From Methylomonas aurea (GTDB taxonomy: Bacteria > Pseudomonadota > Gammaproteobacteria > Methylococcales > Methylomonadaceae), in NCBI RefSeq assembly GCF_024505045.1, contig NZ_JANIBM010000032.1, positions 1-43,282 on the forward strand: a DNA stretch of 43,282 bases, read 5' to 3'. The position numbers and the translations under genes were made by a program. Each line of letters begins with the position of its first letter. Position 1 is the first letter of the stretch. This document shows positions 10,001 to 18,181 of this stretch, piece by piece. A model generated the notes under the pieces. That model saw only the letters and a list, made by a program, of their open reading frames with translations, ran no database searches and was not told the origin of the DNA.

Positions 10001-10726
10001 CTGCTTGAGTAATTGCAAAGCCTCTTGTTTGGCGGTATTGACTGCGGTCATCAAGGTTTTGATGTCTTGATCGGGCGTCAGGCAGTCTGGAATTGGATCG
10101 GCGTTATTTAACAGCGATCGAATTTCCCCGAGTAAGTTATCCGGTTGCTGAAAAAGGCCATAGAGCGCCAGAAAGTCCGGGTCGTCGTGCGCCATTTCGT
10201 AATAGAACGTGCGCCAATAATCTCTAACCACTTCGTTCAACAGTTCGGTATCGTCGGTATTGACCTCCTGATGAAACAGGCTGCCACTATCGAACGCATG
10301 TTGTTGCAACATGCGATTACACCAGCTATGGATGGTATAGACAGCCGCTTCGTCCATCCAGTTGGCGGCCAGTTCCAGACGCCGGGCACAGGCTGGCCAG
10401 AGAGCCGGATCATAATCCGCGCGGATGGCTTCCAGAAAGGCATCGCTTTTCACCGGTTTCTCACGGAAAAAACGCGCGACCTGGCTAAGACGCTCTCGAA
10501 TCCGTTCGCGCAACTCTTTAGTCGAAGCTTCAGTAAACGTGACCACCAGAATTTCCGGTGGCAATAACTCACGCCTCGGAAGTGAGTCGTCGGGTTGATG
10601 CCCCAGTATCAAGCGCACATAGAGTGCCGCAATGGTATAAGTCTTACCCGTCCCGGCGCTGGCCTCAATCAAGCGGGTCCCGGACAAGGGAAACGTCACC
10701 GGATTTAACGCAATAGCCGTACTCAT
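7013..10726 (-). CDS. recB: Exodeoxyribonuclease V beta subunit RecB
   Basis: The 3'-5' helicase and nuclease subunit of RecBCD. The UvrD-type Walker A motif EASAGTGKTYTIAAL is at about residue 20. Other helicase motifs visible are ALIDEFQDTDPVQY, LGTNYRST, VTIHKSKGLEYPLVF and LLYVAMTRAQ. The C-terminal nuclease domain carries the catalytic YYVVDYKFNSLG block, matching the DxK active site of RecB-family nucleases. It has 1237 residues, slightly over the E. coli length. Both ends overlap neighbours by 4 bp (recC upstream, recD downstream). No frameshift or missing motif was noticed. Confidence 0.95.
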   Translation of the reverse strand: MSTAIALNPVTFPLSGTRLIEASAGTGKTYTIAALYVRLILGHQPDDSLPRRELLPPEILVVTFTEASTKELRERIRERLSQVARFFREKPVKSDAFLEAIRADYDPALWPACARRLELAANWMDEAAVYTIHSWCNRMLQQHAFDSGSLFHQEVNTDDTELLNEVVRDYWRTFYYEMAHDDPDFLALYGLFQQPDNLLGEIRSLLNNADPIPDCLTPDQDIKTLMTAVNTAKQEALQLLKQPWGVWADEIKALVETAVKNKVLPGVNYKSNSIQSWIGKIATWSSDPNQESLDLLTGFKSLSPAGMANLAKSGQTPPVHPGFEAISRLPGQLAALPNLKIELIKHAIHWIRNRYDSEKQRVARMTFDDMLTRLDQALQGNNGQRLASVIRQQYPIALIDEFQDTDPVQYRIFSTLYPAEGNAELGCLMIGDPKQAIYSFRGADIYTYLRAHQDTEGKHYTLGTNYRSTQHLVDAVNQVFLYADQQPNGAFRFKRENDNPLPFIAVAAQGREDEWVINDLAAPALTLWHWDITDADGQLKPVGLPEYRQTMAEVTASEIVGLLNLATQGRTGFKSSKKLKSLQPSDIAILVRSGAEAKVMRNALARRQLRSVYLSERDSIFASREAKDLLLWLKALAEPRNERKVRTALSTATFGWSYQALQQLAIDEPGWEEQLERFLGYQARWQQDGILPTLRQLMSDYGLHARLTADSEGERCITNLLHLAELLQQASGQLEGEQALIRYLAEAIEAESSQSGDEGIIRLESDANLIKIVTIHKSKGLEYPLVFLPFICSFREINSRFNTHYRYHDEQQILNIDLTKADDIRALSDEERLQEDLRLLYVAMTRAQHACWLGIAPIKFGNTKECQLEKSAMGSLLNWQAGLSVGALGSQLTHLKGHCESILLTGLPTINDELYLAPQQTEQLESTRTAAARIANNWWVASYSALQIEETQLIQEEQPPLPQELETARDDKQNDEADLNLAPTLKPLAGIHGLARGSGPGVLIHDLLEQCAQLGFSTVQANPALGQQLIQKGFTASEWTHKQEIIASALSVWLSMPLLEGENLSLAQLGADDYQAEMEFLLGADAVNVQALDQLVTRHTFAGLPRPSLLPRFVNGLLKGFMDLVFVYQQQYYVVDYKFNSLGNDDASYTQEALEQAMLSKRYDLQYSLYLLALHRLLKVRLGEQYDYDTHIGGGLYLFLRGSQSPSGGRLLTKPPRELIEGLDKLFSASTLNGDTL

Positions 10727-13700
10727 TCTGACACTCCCTGTGCGATTTCGGTTTGCTGGATTTGATTAAAGGCCGGTTGATACAGCGTTTCCACCCAATA
10801 TTGAAAAGCCTTATCTTGATAGTTGTTTTGACCCGACTTTTGAGCGGTTTCCTGAGGGCTTTGGTTTAAACTGGCAAAATCCGGAAAGAATCGTGTCAGA
10901 TAGGCATCGTAATCTACCTCCCCTGGCGTCCAATCATCCCCTTGGTATCGGCTGATGGCTTTTTCCAGGGCTTTATCCTGATCACTGTTGGCAGCGGCGG
11001 CCAGCCAGGCAAAAGCGGTTTTGCAGGCCACCGGCAACGGGGCTTGCATCCCTTGGTGATACGCTTCGACCAGGGATTGCAGGTGCGCATAAGCCTCGGC
11101 TTGATCGATGGCGGGGATTTCAATCACCGTATCGGCGGCAATCACCAGCGTCTGTACCGGTAAATGATCGGCACACGCCGCCAGATGCTGCACCCAATGT
11201 AATAACAAATTGGGGTATTTGAGGGTCTTGTCTTTATTGATCAAGCGCTGAGCGGTCAAATAAATCAAGCCATCCCCCTGCTGATCGCTGCTACGCCGTA
11301 ACTGGCTCAAATCACCCGTCAAATGTACCGTCACCCCATCGGTCAGGGTAAAGGGCGGCAAATGGGTGGCATGAGCTTCGAGTTCGCTGGACCAGATGGG
11401 CAGTATTGCTTGGTACTGCTGCCAGGCCAATTTGACCGGTTCGCTGATGGCGTCATAGGTGGCCTGAGCAAATCCGCCTAAAGGCAGCAGGCCCTGCTGG
11501 GCCATGGCGGATTGTTGCTGGGTAAAAAACGCCGCGGTGTCATCGAGATCGGCGCCGTTCGCCTGTTCGCTGTTTAAGCGTTGCAGCAAGGCTTCACTCA
11601 ATACATAGGCTTGCAACGCGTCAAAGCCAAACGGTTCATGATCTTCGCTGGTGACCGTTTCCTCATCGAAGCCAAACTTCAGGGTATGATTGCAGAAGGC
11701 TTTGACTGGGGCTTTTAAAAAGCGGGCCAGCGACTCCAGAGAAAGCGTGAACCCTTTTGCTTCCAGATTGGGTACAGATCGCTCGGATAAATGGCTATCC
11801 GTTGCCGGCTCATACCATTCCCGCGCATAGGTAAACAGCCGCGGATCACGATTTTGCAGCACATAGGCCAAACTAAACGGTTGCAGTGGATGTTCGACGG
11901 TCAAGGACGCCAGTAAGGAAACCTCATCCGCAAGCCGCCATCCCTGAGCTAACACTTCGCGTAATTGACTGATCAACACCGAAGGCGGTCGCTCGCTGTT
12001 ATCGCGGATGCTGCGCCCTACCCAGCTGATATACAACTGCTGTCTCGCCGACAATAAGGCCTCCAGAAACAGGTACTGATCGTCCTGCCGGCGCGAACGG
12101 TCGCCGGGACGATATTGGCCTCGTTGGCTCATCAGATCAAAGCTGGGTGCTTGTTGATTGCGCGGATAGTCGCCGTCGTTCATGCCTAACAGGCAAATCA
12201 CCCGGAATGGAATGGCGCGCATCGGCATCAAGGTACAGAAATTGACGCGGCCGCTGAGGAAACGTTGCTGCAAGGACGGTTCATCCACGCTGGAGAGCCA
12301 GGCCTCACGCACCACATTAATCGGCATCGTATCCGTTTCCGTTAAACCTGCTTGCTCGCAGGACTGGCCCCACTTAGCTAAGGAACTGGTCAGCGTTTCC
12401 AGGGTTTTTCGTTCCTGGTCGTTGCTGACGCTAAAAAAGTCGTCCAGCAGCGCTAACAGGGTCCGTTGCCAATCTTTGGTATTTTGTTCACGCTTGAGTA
12501 ACAAGGCGAATTTCTCAAGCGTCTCCAACAGAAAGGACAAATCGCCCACCCATTGCGCCTCCAGCCCGCCAATTTCGGGATAAGGCTCGATCTGTGCAAA
12601 GGCTTCGCCGGCACCCACCGCATAACCTAATAACATTCGGCGTAAACCAAACTGCCAGGTATTGGCCTCCAGATGGGACGGCATACTCACCGTCTGGGTA
12701 CGTTGTTCGGCATTTAAGCCCCAACGAATGCCGGCTTCTTCAATCCATTGGTGTAATTTGGGAATAGCCGCTTCATCGATAGTAAAACGTGCCCGCAGTG
12801 CCGGCACTTCCAGTAAGCCCAGAAACTCGCTGACGGCAAAACGCGATTCCGGCAAATTCAGTAAGGCCTCGACGGCCACCAGCATGGGGTTTTGACCGCG
12901 TTGCTGTTGGTCGGCCAAACTGTAGGGAATATAGCGCGGATCATCCGCTTGAATCTGGCCAAACACCGCGCGGATATGCGGCGCATATTGATTGATGTCC
13001 GGCACCATCACAATCACATCGCGCGGGTAAAGCGGTTCCCGGTTTTGTTTGGCGGCGGCAAAACGGGCGAGCAATTGATCGTGCAAAATTTCGACTTCCC
13101 GCTGCGCGCTATGGGCAATATGAAAGGCGATGGAATCATCCGCTGCGGGTAGGAGCATGGGCTCTTCCGGCAAAGGCTCCAGATCAAGAATGGACTGCTG
13201 GAGATGTTGCAATAAACTGCGTTGACCGAGTTCCCCATAGTCTTTGAATAGATCGATTTTGTTCTGCGGCCAATGCCAGTGCTCATAGTGCTGGGTTTCA
13301 TCAAAATGGTCCAGCAAGCGAATGTAATCACGGCCCTGTTTACCCCAGGCGGCCAATAACGGCGACGCATGAAGGTGCAGTTCTTCGGCGGTCAATGAGG
13401 AGGTCATCCCCGCTTTATAGGACTGCCGCCGCCGCTCGGCTTTGAGAAGTTCCTTGTCTTCGATAATATCGGCCCAGTAGTGCTGGCAAGGGTTATGGAC
13501 AAATAAGACAATCTGACAAAACTTGCCCAGCTTGGCCAACACTTCAAGCGATTGTTGCGGCAGGGACGACAACCCAAACAAAATAATCCGCCGAGGAATC
13601 CCCGCTGGACGCTGATCCAGCGTGTCGATATGCGTCATAAACTGGGCATGCACCGATGCTCGACTGGCGAACTGCATCGACGCCTCGCCCAAATCCTCAA

Positions 13701-14283
13701 GCACCGCCCGCCATAAAAGGGCTTGCCAGTGCTGTTGTTCGGGCAGAGGCTTGATCTCACCGTGGGCGTTGCGCAACACATCATTCCCATCGGCCCAATC
13801 CGAAATCCAGTCCGAACGGTACACCTGATATTGGTCGAACAGATCTGCGAGTTGTTCGGCCAATTGATAGCGTTTACGGCTGTTGCTGTCATCCGCCAAA
13901 AAGCCGGCCAGGGTTTCAAAACCAGATTGAGTGATCAGCTTGGGCAACAAACGATACAAACGCCAAATCAGCGGGGCTTTGGCCAGGAGTTGCTCTTTGG
14001 GAATTTGCTCGCCCAATACCGCACGATAGGCACTCCAGATGAACAACGAGGGCAATTGCACTTTAGTCGCGGCAACAATGCCTAATAAGGCGTTTTGGGC
14101 CAAGTTTTGTTTCAACCACTGCCCCATGCCATTGCTCTGCACCAGGAAAATCTCGTTTTCCAAGGGGGCTAGCGGGTGTTGGCGTAGCCAATATTCTAGG
14201 ACATCCCGGAGTTCTTCCAGTTGATTGGAATGAATCACGGCAATACCGCTATCCAGTGGGCTGGTGTGATTTGATGCGGTCAT
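10723..14283 (-). CDS. recC: Exodeoxyribonuclease V gamma subunit RecC
   Basis: The Chi-recognition subunit of RecBCD, an inactive helicase fold. The N-terminus has the family-typical block VIHSNQLEELRDVLEYWL, followed by EIFLVQSNGMGQWLKQ. The middle contains CLLGMNDGDYPRNQ and GDRSRRQDDQYLFLEALLSAR, both characteristic of RecC. I start at the ATG at 14283 because it is preceded by AGGG at a suitable distance. A TTG 16 codons upstream (14331) lacks such support. The resulting protein has about 1186 aa. The stop overlaps the recB start by 4 bp. The promoter was not located. The gene upstream on the same strand encodes a WYL-domain regulator, 121 bp away. Confidence 0.94.
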   Translation of the reverse strand: MTASNHTSPLDSGIAVIHSNQLEELRDVLEYWLRQHPLAPLENEIFLVQSNGMGQWLKQNLAQNALLGIVAATKVQLPSLFIWSAYRAVLGEQIPKEQLLAKAPLIWRLYRLLPKLITQSGFETLAGFLADDSNSRKRYQLAEQLADLFDQYQVYRSDWISDWADGNDVLRNAHGEIKPLPEQQHWQALLWRAVLEDLGEASMQFASRASVHAQFMTHIDTLDQRPAGIPRRIILFGLSSLPQQSLEVLAKLGKFCQIVLFVHNPCQHYWADIIEDKELLKAERRRQSYKAGMTSSLTAEELHLHASPLLAAWGKQGRDYIRLLDHFDETQHYEHWHWPQNKIDLFKDYGELGQRSLLQHLQQSILDLEPLPEEPMLLPAADDSIAFHIAHSAQREVEILHDQLLARFAAAKQNREPLYPRDVIVMVPDINQYAPHIRAVFGQIQADDPRYIPYSLADQQQRGQNPMLVAVEALLNLPESRFAVSEFLGLLEVPALRARFTIDEAAIPKLHQWIEEAGIRWGLNAEQRTQTVSMPSHLEANTWQFGLRRMLLGYAVGAGEAFAQIEPYPEIGGLEAQWVGDLSFLLETLEKFALLLKREQNTKDWQRTLLALLDDFFSVSNDQERKTLETLTSSLAKWGQSCEQAGLTETDTMPINVVREAWLSSVDEPSLQQRFLSGRVNFCTLMPMRAIPFRVICLLGMNDGDYPRNQQAPSFDLMSQRGQYRPGDRSRRQDDQYLFLEALLSARQQLYISWVGRSIRDNSERPPSVLISQLREVLAQGWRLADEVSLLASLTVEHPLQPFSLAYVLQNRDPRLFTYAREWYEPATDSHLSERSVPNLEAKGFTLSLESLARFLKAPVKAFCNHTLKFGFDEETVTSEDHEPFGFDALQAYVLSEALLQRLNSEQANGADLDDTAAFFTQQQSAMAQQGLLPLGGFAQATYDAISEPVKLAWQQYQAILPIWSSELEAHATHLPPFTLTDGVTVHLTGDLSQLRRSSDQQGDGLIYLTAQRLINKDKTLKYPNLLLHWVQHLAACADHLPVQTLVIAADTVIEIPAIDQAEAYAHLQSLVEAYHQGMQAPLPVACKTAFAWLAAAANSDQDKALEKAISRYQGDDWTPGEVDYDAYLTRFFPDFASLNQSPQETAQKSGQNNYQDKAFQYWVETLYQPAFNQIQQTEIAQGVSE

Positions 14284-14404
14284 TATATGTTGCCCTATGA
14301 TTTTAGTGATCGACTCGGTGCATCTCGCCAAGGATCAGCTTGGCTACTGTCACACCCCTCCCCCTAACCTGTGGATCGGTGCGTCTAGCGTTTTTGGGTT
14401 GACT

Positions 14405-15307
14405 TTAATCCGGCACTTCATAGCCTGGCGCCAGTAGTGCAGTGGAAACGCCATATAACGCGAGATAATTTTTAAGCCAAAGTCGGTATTCCTTTCCTTT
14501 TAGCTTATGATCGGCTGAACAATCGACGATCCATTGGCGAAGTACATACCCGGCGACTGCCGCTCGCAATTTAAGGTGCAATACACCGTTTGTCATGCCG
14601 TAATCGCACTCAATAATTTCAGGGTATTCCTGATTGGGGTGTGGTACCAAATCTAATTCAACAATGCGATTCCACTGGATATCGGCAGAGGGTAGCTCAT
14701 CACTCTGAATGGTGCTGTCTTCAATGAACTGGCTTTTCCGGACCCGAGTAAAAACGAAATCACGAAATTCCTTGGATTTTCGGTCAAAAGCACGAACGTG
14801 CCAACGCAGCCCATCGTTTACCAAGGCAAATGGGGCAATTTCACGGGTTGATGCTCCGCTTGAATGCGATACGTACTCGATGTTGACTATTTTTTGTTGA
14901 TGAATGGCTCGAGTAATAGGCGCAAGAATCGCCATGGTTGGCTGGTTTAAGATTCTGGGTAATTCACAGGACAGCAGAGAACTGCCGCCGCCACTAATGC
15001 CGTCACCGAATCCCTGAGAAAGTGCTGTCAAGACCCGCTCGGGTACATGATTAAAGGCTGGTACGAAGCCCTCCCCTATCACATAGTATTTTGCTTTGTT
15101 ATCAAAGCTAATGTTGTCAGGAAAGATTTCTCGGTATTGGGCAAAATCCCTTGTCGCAACTGCTGGAGCAACTCCGAATCTCTGAATCAAATCCTGTCGC
15201 CGTGCATCCCCGAGAAAATACAACCGAAACTCAATGAAGATGAGCCGCTCCCGTTGGGCATGACTAAGCGTATCAATGATGTCTGGATAAGGGGCAATGG
15301 TATTCAT
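14405..15307 (-). CDS. Winged-helix/WYL-domain regulator, CapW/BrxR-like
   Basis: A transcription factor of about 300 residues. An N-terminal winged helix comes first: RERLIFIEFRLYFLGDARRQ, then LIQRFGVAPAVATRDFAQYR. A WYL-type ligand domain follows (IVNIEYVSHSSG, then RWHVRAFDRKSKEFRDFVFTRV), and then a WCX-like C-terminal part. This order and the helix pattern resemble CapW/BrxR repressors, which control CBASS, BREX and other defence operons and are thought to sense DNA or nucleotide signals. The assignment is by resemblance, not by search. It lies 121 bp upstream of recC on the same strand, and a 47-codon gene diverges from it. The ATG at 15307 is chosen over a TTG at 15343; neither has a strong ribosome binding site. 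Confidence 0.8.
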   Translation of the reverse strand: MNTIAPYPDIIDTLSHAQRERLIFIEFRLYFLGDARRQDLIQRFGVAPAVATRDFAQYREIFPDNISFDNKAKYYVIGEGFVPAFNHVPERVLTALSQGFGDGISGGGSSLLSCELPRILNQPTMAILAPITRAIHQQKIVNIEYVSHSSGASTREIAPFALVNDGLRWHVRAFDRKSKEFRDFVFTRVRKSQFIEDSTIQSDELPSADIQWNRIVELDLVPHPNQEYPEIIECDYGMTNGVLHLKLRAAVAGYVLRQWIVDCSADHKLKGKEYRLWLKNYLALYGVSTALLAPGYEVPD

Positions 15308-15355
15308 GGAGGGGTATTCTATAGATCTGGCAGGGTAAAGCAACTTATTGGATAT

Positions 15356-15384
15356 TTGACATGATCATAATGAGTATGTTTTAT
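15356..15384 (+). promoter_or_regulatory. Probable promoter of the 47-codon gene
   Basis: A perfect TTGACA lies at 15356-15361. An AT-rich TTTTATAAAT follows 17 bp later and would supply the -10 element. It lies in the short divergent space shared with the WYL regulator, where such regulators usually bind. GATCAT and related TGATCATT-like motifs occur here, but no clean operator palindrome is visible. Confidence 0.5.
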
Positions 15385-15422
15385 AAATCTGTAGATCATT
15401 ACTTATACCCAAAGGAGGTCGC

Positions 15423-15566
15423 ATGGCTACAAATCCACCGAAAGGCGATGGGCATCGCAATGGCGCAGTACGAGATCGTTCACAAACTCAAACTCCATCA
15501 GGACACTGGGTCAAACGTGACACGGATACTGGCCGATTCAAGAAAGTCGCCCAAGCGGCCTTTTGA
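15423..15566 (+). CDS. Small conserved-type basic protein, 47 aa
   Basis: Starts at an ATG preceded by the very strong ribosome binding site AAAGGAGGTC. The protein begins MATNPPKGDGHRNGAVRDRS, then has a TPSGHWVKRDTDTGRF block. I recall small proteins of this layout (KGDGHRNGAVRDRSQ followed by W-KRD--TGRF) as frequent, uncharacterised genes in Proteobacteria. The function is unknown. It is rich in charged and polar residues, has no membrane segment and is probably partly disordered. It is transcribed divergently from the WYL regulator, so it may be one of that regulator's targets. An overlapping longer frame starting at 15361 has no ribosome binding site and is rejected. Confidence 0.75.
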   Translation: MATNPPKGDGHRNGAVRDRSQTQTPSGHWVKRDTDTGRFKKVAQAAF

Positions 15567-15587
15567 TTTATTTGTTAAACCCTAGCC

Positions 15588-15987
15588 ATGACTTTCGAAG
15601 CCTGTTTTCCTGTGTTCAGCGAGTTGCGCCCGCATCTTTCGCAGGAACAGCTTTTAGCCTAGGTTCGCCGCCAACAAACGCAGTCCTACCAAATTCTGGC
15701 TGTTAGACAACAAGGTGCCGTTAAAAGCGTGGCGGGTTTTCGTTTCTCCGAGTTTTTGGCCTGGGGCAAAATACTGTATATCGACGATTTGGCCACGTTA
15801 AGCGGCGATACTTCGCAAGATTCTGCCAGCGCCTTGTTCGATTGGCTGATCCAGCATGCGTTAAGCGCACGGTTGCCGTGGCGTAACTTTGGATTCCGTT
15901 TATCGGCGCCATCATGCGCATCAATGGTATCTTAACCGGGGCTTTCAATTGAGCCGCCACCACTTTTCCCTGACATGCAACTCGTAA
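15588..15987 (+). pseudogene. GNAT-family acetyltransferase, broken by a stop and a frameshift
   Basis: Starts MTFEACFPVFSELRPHLS and contains VAGFRFSEFLAWGKILYIDD, typical of small GNAT N-acetyltransferases. A TAG interrupts the frame near 15652 in the QLLA-VRRQQ segment. Near 15866 the frame shifts by one base. In the new frame the sequence continues RRHHAHQWYLNRGFQLSRHH, the expected C-terminal end of this family, up to a TAA at 15987. Two separate lesions make a functional product unlikely. The reductase fusion begins 8 bp downstream, so the two may once have been co-transcribed. Confidence 0.8.
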
Positions 15988-15994
15988 CTCTGCA

Positions 15995-17116
15995 ATGAAA
16001 ATACTGGCTTTATCCGGCAGCTTGCGGGCAGCGTCCATCAATTCGGCCGTGTTGCGCACGGTGAGGCTTCTGGCGCCGGTCTCTATGGAAGTCTATTTGT
16101 TCGCGAGACTTGGCGATTTGCCCTTGTACAATCCGGACTTGGAAAACGCGCCTCCGGCCGCCGCACAGCTATTACGCAACGAAGTCGCCTCGGCGGATGC
16201 CTTGCTGATCGCAAGCCCGGAATATGCCCACGGCGTTACCGGTACCATCAAAAACGCACTGGATTGGCTGGTGGGCTTCGAAGGCTTTGTTAACAAACCG
16301 GTGGTGGTATTGAACGCGACGCCGCGGGCCCATCACGCCGACGCCGCGCTCCGGGAAACCTTGACCACCATGTCGGCCAACCTGATCGAAGCGGCATCGA
16401 TCACTTTACCGTTGCCGAGCGCGAATGTCACAGAGGAGAACTTGTTGGCTTTGCCGGAGATCTCGGCTTTATTGAACGGAGTATTGGCACAAATCCAACG
16501 CGAGGTAATGAATCCCTACCTCGACAGTAGCCACTATATCGACAGCCAACATCCGCTGATCGTAGCGAAAGCGGCAAAATTTGCGGAGGGCTGCGCCGAT
16601 GAGGAAGAGATCGCCAAGCGCTGTTTCGAATTCGTCCGCGACCAGATCAAACATAGTTGGGACTACCAGCAGAATCCCTTGACCTGCAAAGCCTCCGAGG
16701 TGTTAATCCACGGCACCGGCTATTGTTATGCCAAAAGCCATTTGCTGGCCGCGTTGCTACGCGCCAACGGCATTCCCGCCGGGTTGTGTTACCAGCGATT
16801 GACGATAGACGGCGACCAACCCTCTTTTTGTCTGCACGGATTGAATGCGGTCTACTTGCAGCAATACGGCTGGTACCGGATCGACGCGCGTGGCAATAAG
16901 CGCGGCGTGAACGCGGAGTTTTGCCCGCCGCTGGAGAAATTGGCGTTCCCGATTGTGAATCCTTTGGAACAAGATTTGCCCGGTATCCGGGCTGAGCCCT
17001 TGCCGGCCGTTGTCAAAGCCTTAACCGAAAACCAAACCGTCGAGCAGGTTTACGACAATTTGCCGGACGTCGATCCTCAAAACACGGTCGCGGCGCCTGG
17101 CGGGATAATGTCTTAG
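15995..17116 (+). CDS. NADPH-dependent FMN reductase fused to a transglutaminase-like domain
   Basis: Residues 1 to about 170 are a flavodoxin-fold NAD(P)H-dependent FMN reductase: ILALSGSLRAASINSAVLR at the start and LIASPEYAHGVTGTIKNALDW in the flavin-binding loop. Residues from about 172 (MNPYLDSSHYIDSQHP) to 360 are a transglutaminase-like cysteine-protease fold. Its triad is in GTGYCYAKSHLLAALLR (Cys), CLHGLNAVYL (His) and YRIDARGNK (Asp). A methionine at residue 172 sits where a free-standing transglutaminase would start, so two adjacent genes may have fused. The last few residues (GGIMS) come from an IS3 relic that replaced the native end. The catalytic residues are present; the substrate is unknown. 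Confidence 0.8.
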   Translation: MKILALSGSLRAASINSAVLRTVRLLAPVSMEVYLFARLGDLPLYNPDLENAPPAAAQLLRNEVASADALLIASPEYAHGVTGTIKNALDWLVGFEGFVNKPVVVLNATPRAHHADAALRETLTTMSANLIEAASITLPLPSANVTEENLLALPEISALLNGVLAQIQREVMNPYLDSSHYIDSQHPLIVAKAAKFAEGCADEEEIAKRCFEFVRDQIKHSWDYQQNPLTCKASEVLIHGTGYCYAKSHLLAALLRANGIPAGLCYQRLTIDGDQPSFCLHGLNAVYLQQYGWYRIDARGNKRGVNAEFCPPLEKLAFPIVNPLEQDLPGIRAEPLPAVVKALTENQTVEQVYDNLPDVDPQNTVAAPGGIMS

Positions 17117-17310
17117 TGGAAAGGCTATGGCGATCCGTCAAATACGAACGAGTCTACCAGCACGTTTAGGATTCAGTCGGTCAAGCCCGCGCCTCAATTT
17201 TTGATTATTTCAAGTGGTACAACCACGAACGACCGCATTCCAGTTTGGAACGAAAAACGCCACAACAGGCGTATAACGATGGCTTGCTAATCCTCAAGTT
17301 GGCTGCCTAA
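17104..17310 (+). pseudogene. IS3-family transposase (OrfB) C-terminal relic
   Basis: Read in one frame from 17104 this gives DNVLVERLWRSVKYERVYQH, an in-frame TAG, then FDYFKWYNHERPHSSLERKT and PQQAY before a stop at 17310. These are the last blocks of the rve integrase domain in IS3 transposases, including the catalytic glutamate of VERLWRSVKYE. All upstream domains are missing and one stop lies inside, so it is a dead fragment. Its first bases overlap and end the upstream fusion gene. Bases 17311-17400 hold only the presumed IS tail. Confidence 0.85.
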
Positions 17311-17400
17311 ACCATGGTAGGGATTTCACTTTAAATTCCGGTTTTGCTGTTCAAACGAATGGGGTCACTTCTCAACATCAGAAATTTGATCACCACCCCT

Positions 17401-18180
17401 TCAAGAAATTGACCGCTGCCGTTCTAAAGGGTCCTGTCGGTAATAGAGCTTCAATTGCCGATAGACGTCAGGGTAATGTGCTTGCAATACCTCTGGAAGG
17501 GAGAAGAAATATTCACTGACGACCGCAAAAAATTCAGCAGGACTTGTTGCGGCATATGAATTGATGTAACTGTACTGGTGATGTTGAAGGCGTTCAATCA
17601 ATCCTTCATATGCAGTCGTTAAAGCTGCTGTCCACTCTGGTACGCGCATTTCATAATGCAAAGGGGGATAGCCATTGTTACTACCATTCAGTGCATCGAG
17701 CTTGTGGGCAATCTCATGGATGACGACATTCCGACCGGAATGGCTTTCTTGCATATCCTGTTCGACATCAGCCCAGGATAGTATTACTGGGCCACGCGAC
17801 CAGCATTCGCCACTTAAAATCCTTTCCTGCTGATGTATAACACCAGCACTATCGACGGAATCGCGACGGACTCGAAAAGCACCAGGATAGACAATAACAT
17901 CCGTCCACCCTGATAAGCAGTTCAAGCCTAAATGTAATATAGGCAAACAGGCTTGACTGGCGATGTTGACGCGCATGATATCGGTCACTAAAAACTCATG
18001 GGCGCCGACAATGTTTTTTTCGCGCACAAACAGGGTTGCTAATTCTCGCAGATGCGCTGTTTCGACCGCGCTCAGTCTTTGCAGTACCGATAATTTTTCA
18101 GTCGTCTGTTGCCATAGCGCATGTGGAATCGCATGTTGATGCAGGATATAGCGAATACGAAAGCGTTTGAAGAAATTCAA
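17401..18180 (-). CDS. mtfA: MtfA-like zinc-dependent peptidase (M90)
   Basis: A 259-residue cytoplasmic metallopeptidase of the MtfA/YeeI family. In E. coli MtfA binds the Mlc repressor and affects glucose PTS expression. The zinc-binding motif VVIHEIAHKLDALNG (HExxH) is near residue 150. Other conserved blocks are VIVYPGAFRV, SGECWSRGPVILSW and SPAEFFAVVSEYFF with the third-ligand region. The start is a TTG at 18180 directly after the stop of the DUF1614 gene, with no ATG available in frame nearby; the MNFFKRFR beginning fits the family. Translation is probably coupled to the upstream gene. It appears intact. Confidence 0.88.
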   Translation of the reverse strand: MNFFKRFRIRYILHQHAIPHALWQQTTEKLSVLQRLSAVETAHLRELATLFVREKNIVGAHEFLVTDIMRVNIASQACLPILHLGLNCLSGWTDVIVYPGAFRVRRDSVDSAGVIHQQERILSGECWSRGPVILSWADVEQDMQESHSGRNVVIHEIAHKLDALNGSNNGYPPLHYEMRVPEWTAALTTAYEGLIERLQHHQYSYINSYAATSPAEFFAVVSEYFFSLPEVLQAHYPDVYRQLKLYYRQDPLERQRSIS

Positions 18181-18181
18181 G

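Noticed and set aside
14284..14404. SOS (LexA) box before recC
   Set aside because: No CTG-N10-CAG arrangement of acceptable quality was found in the gap.
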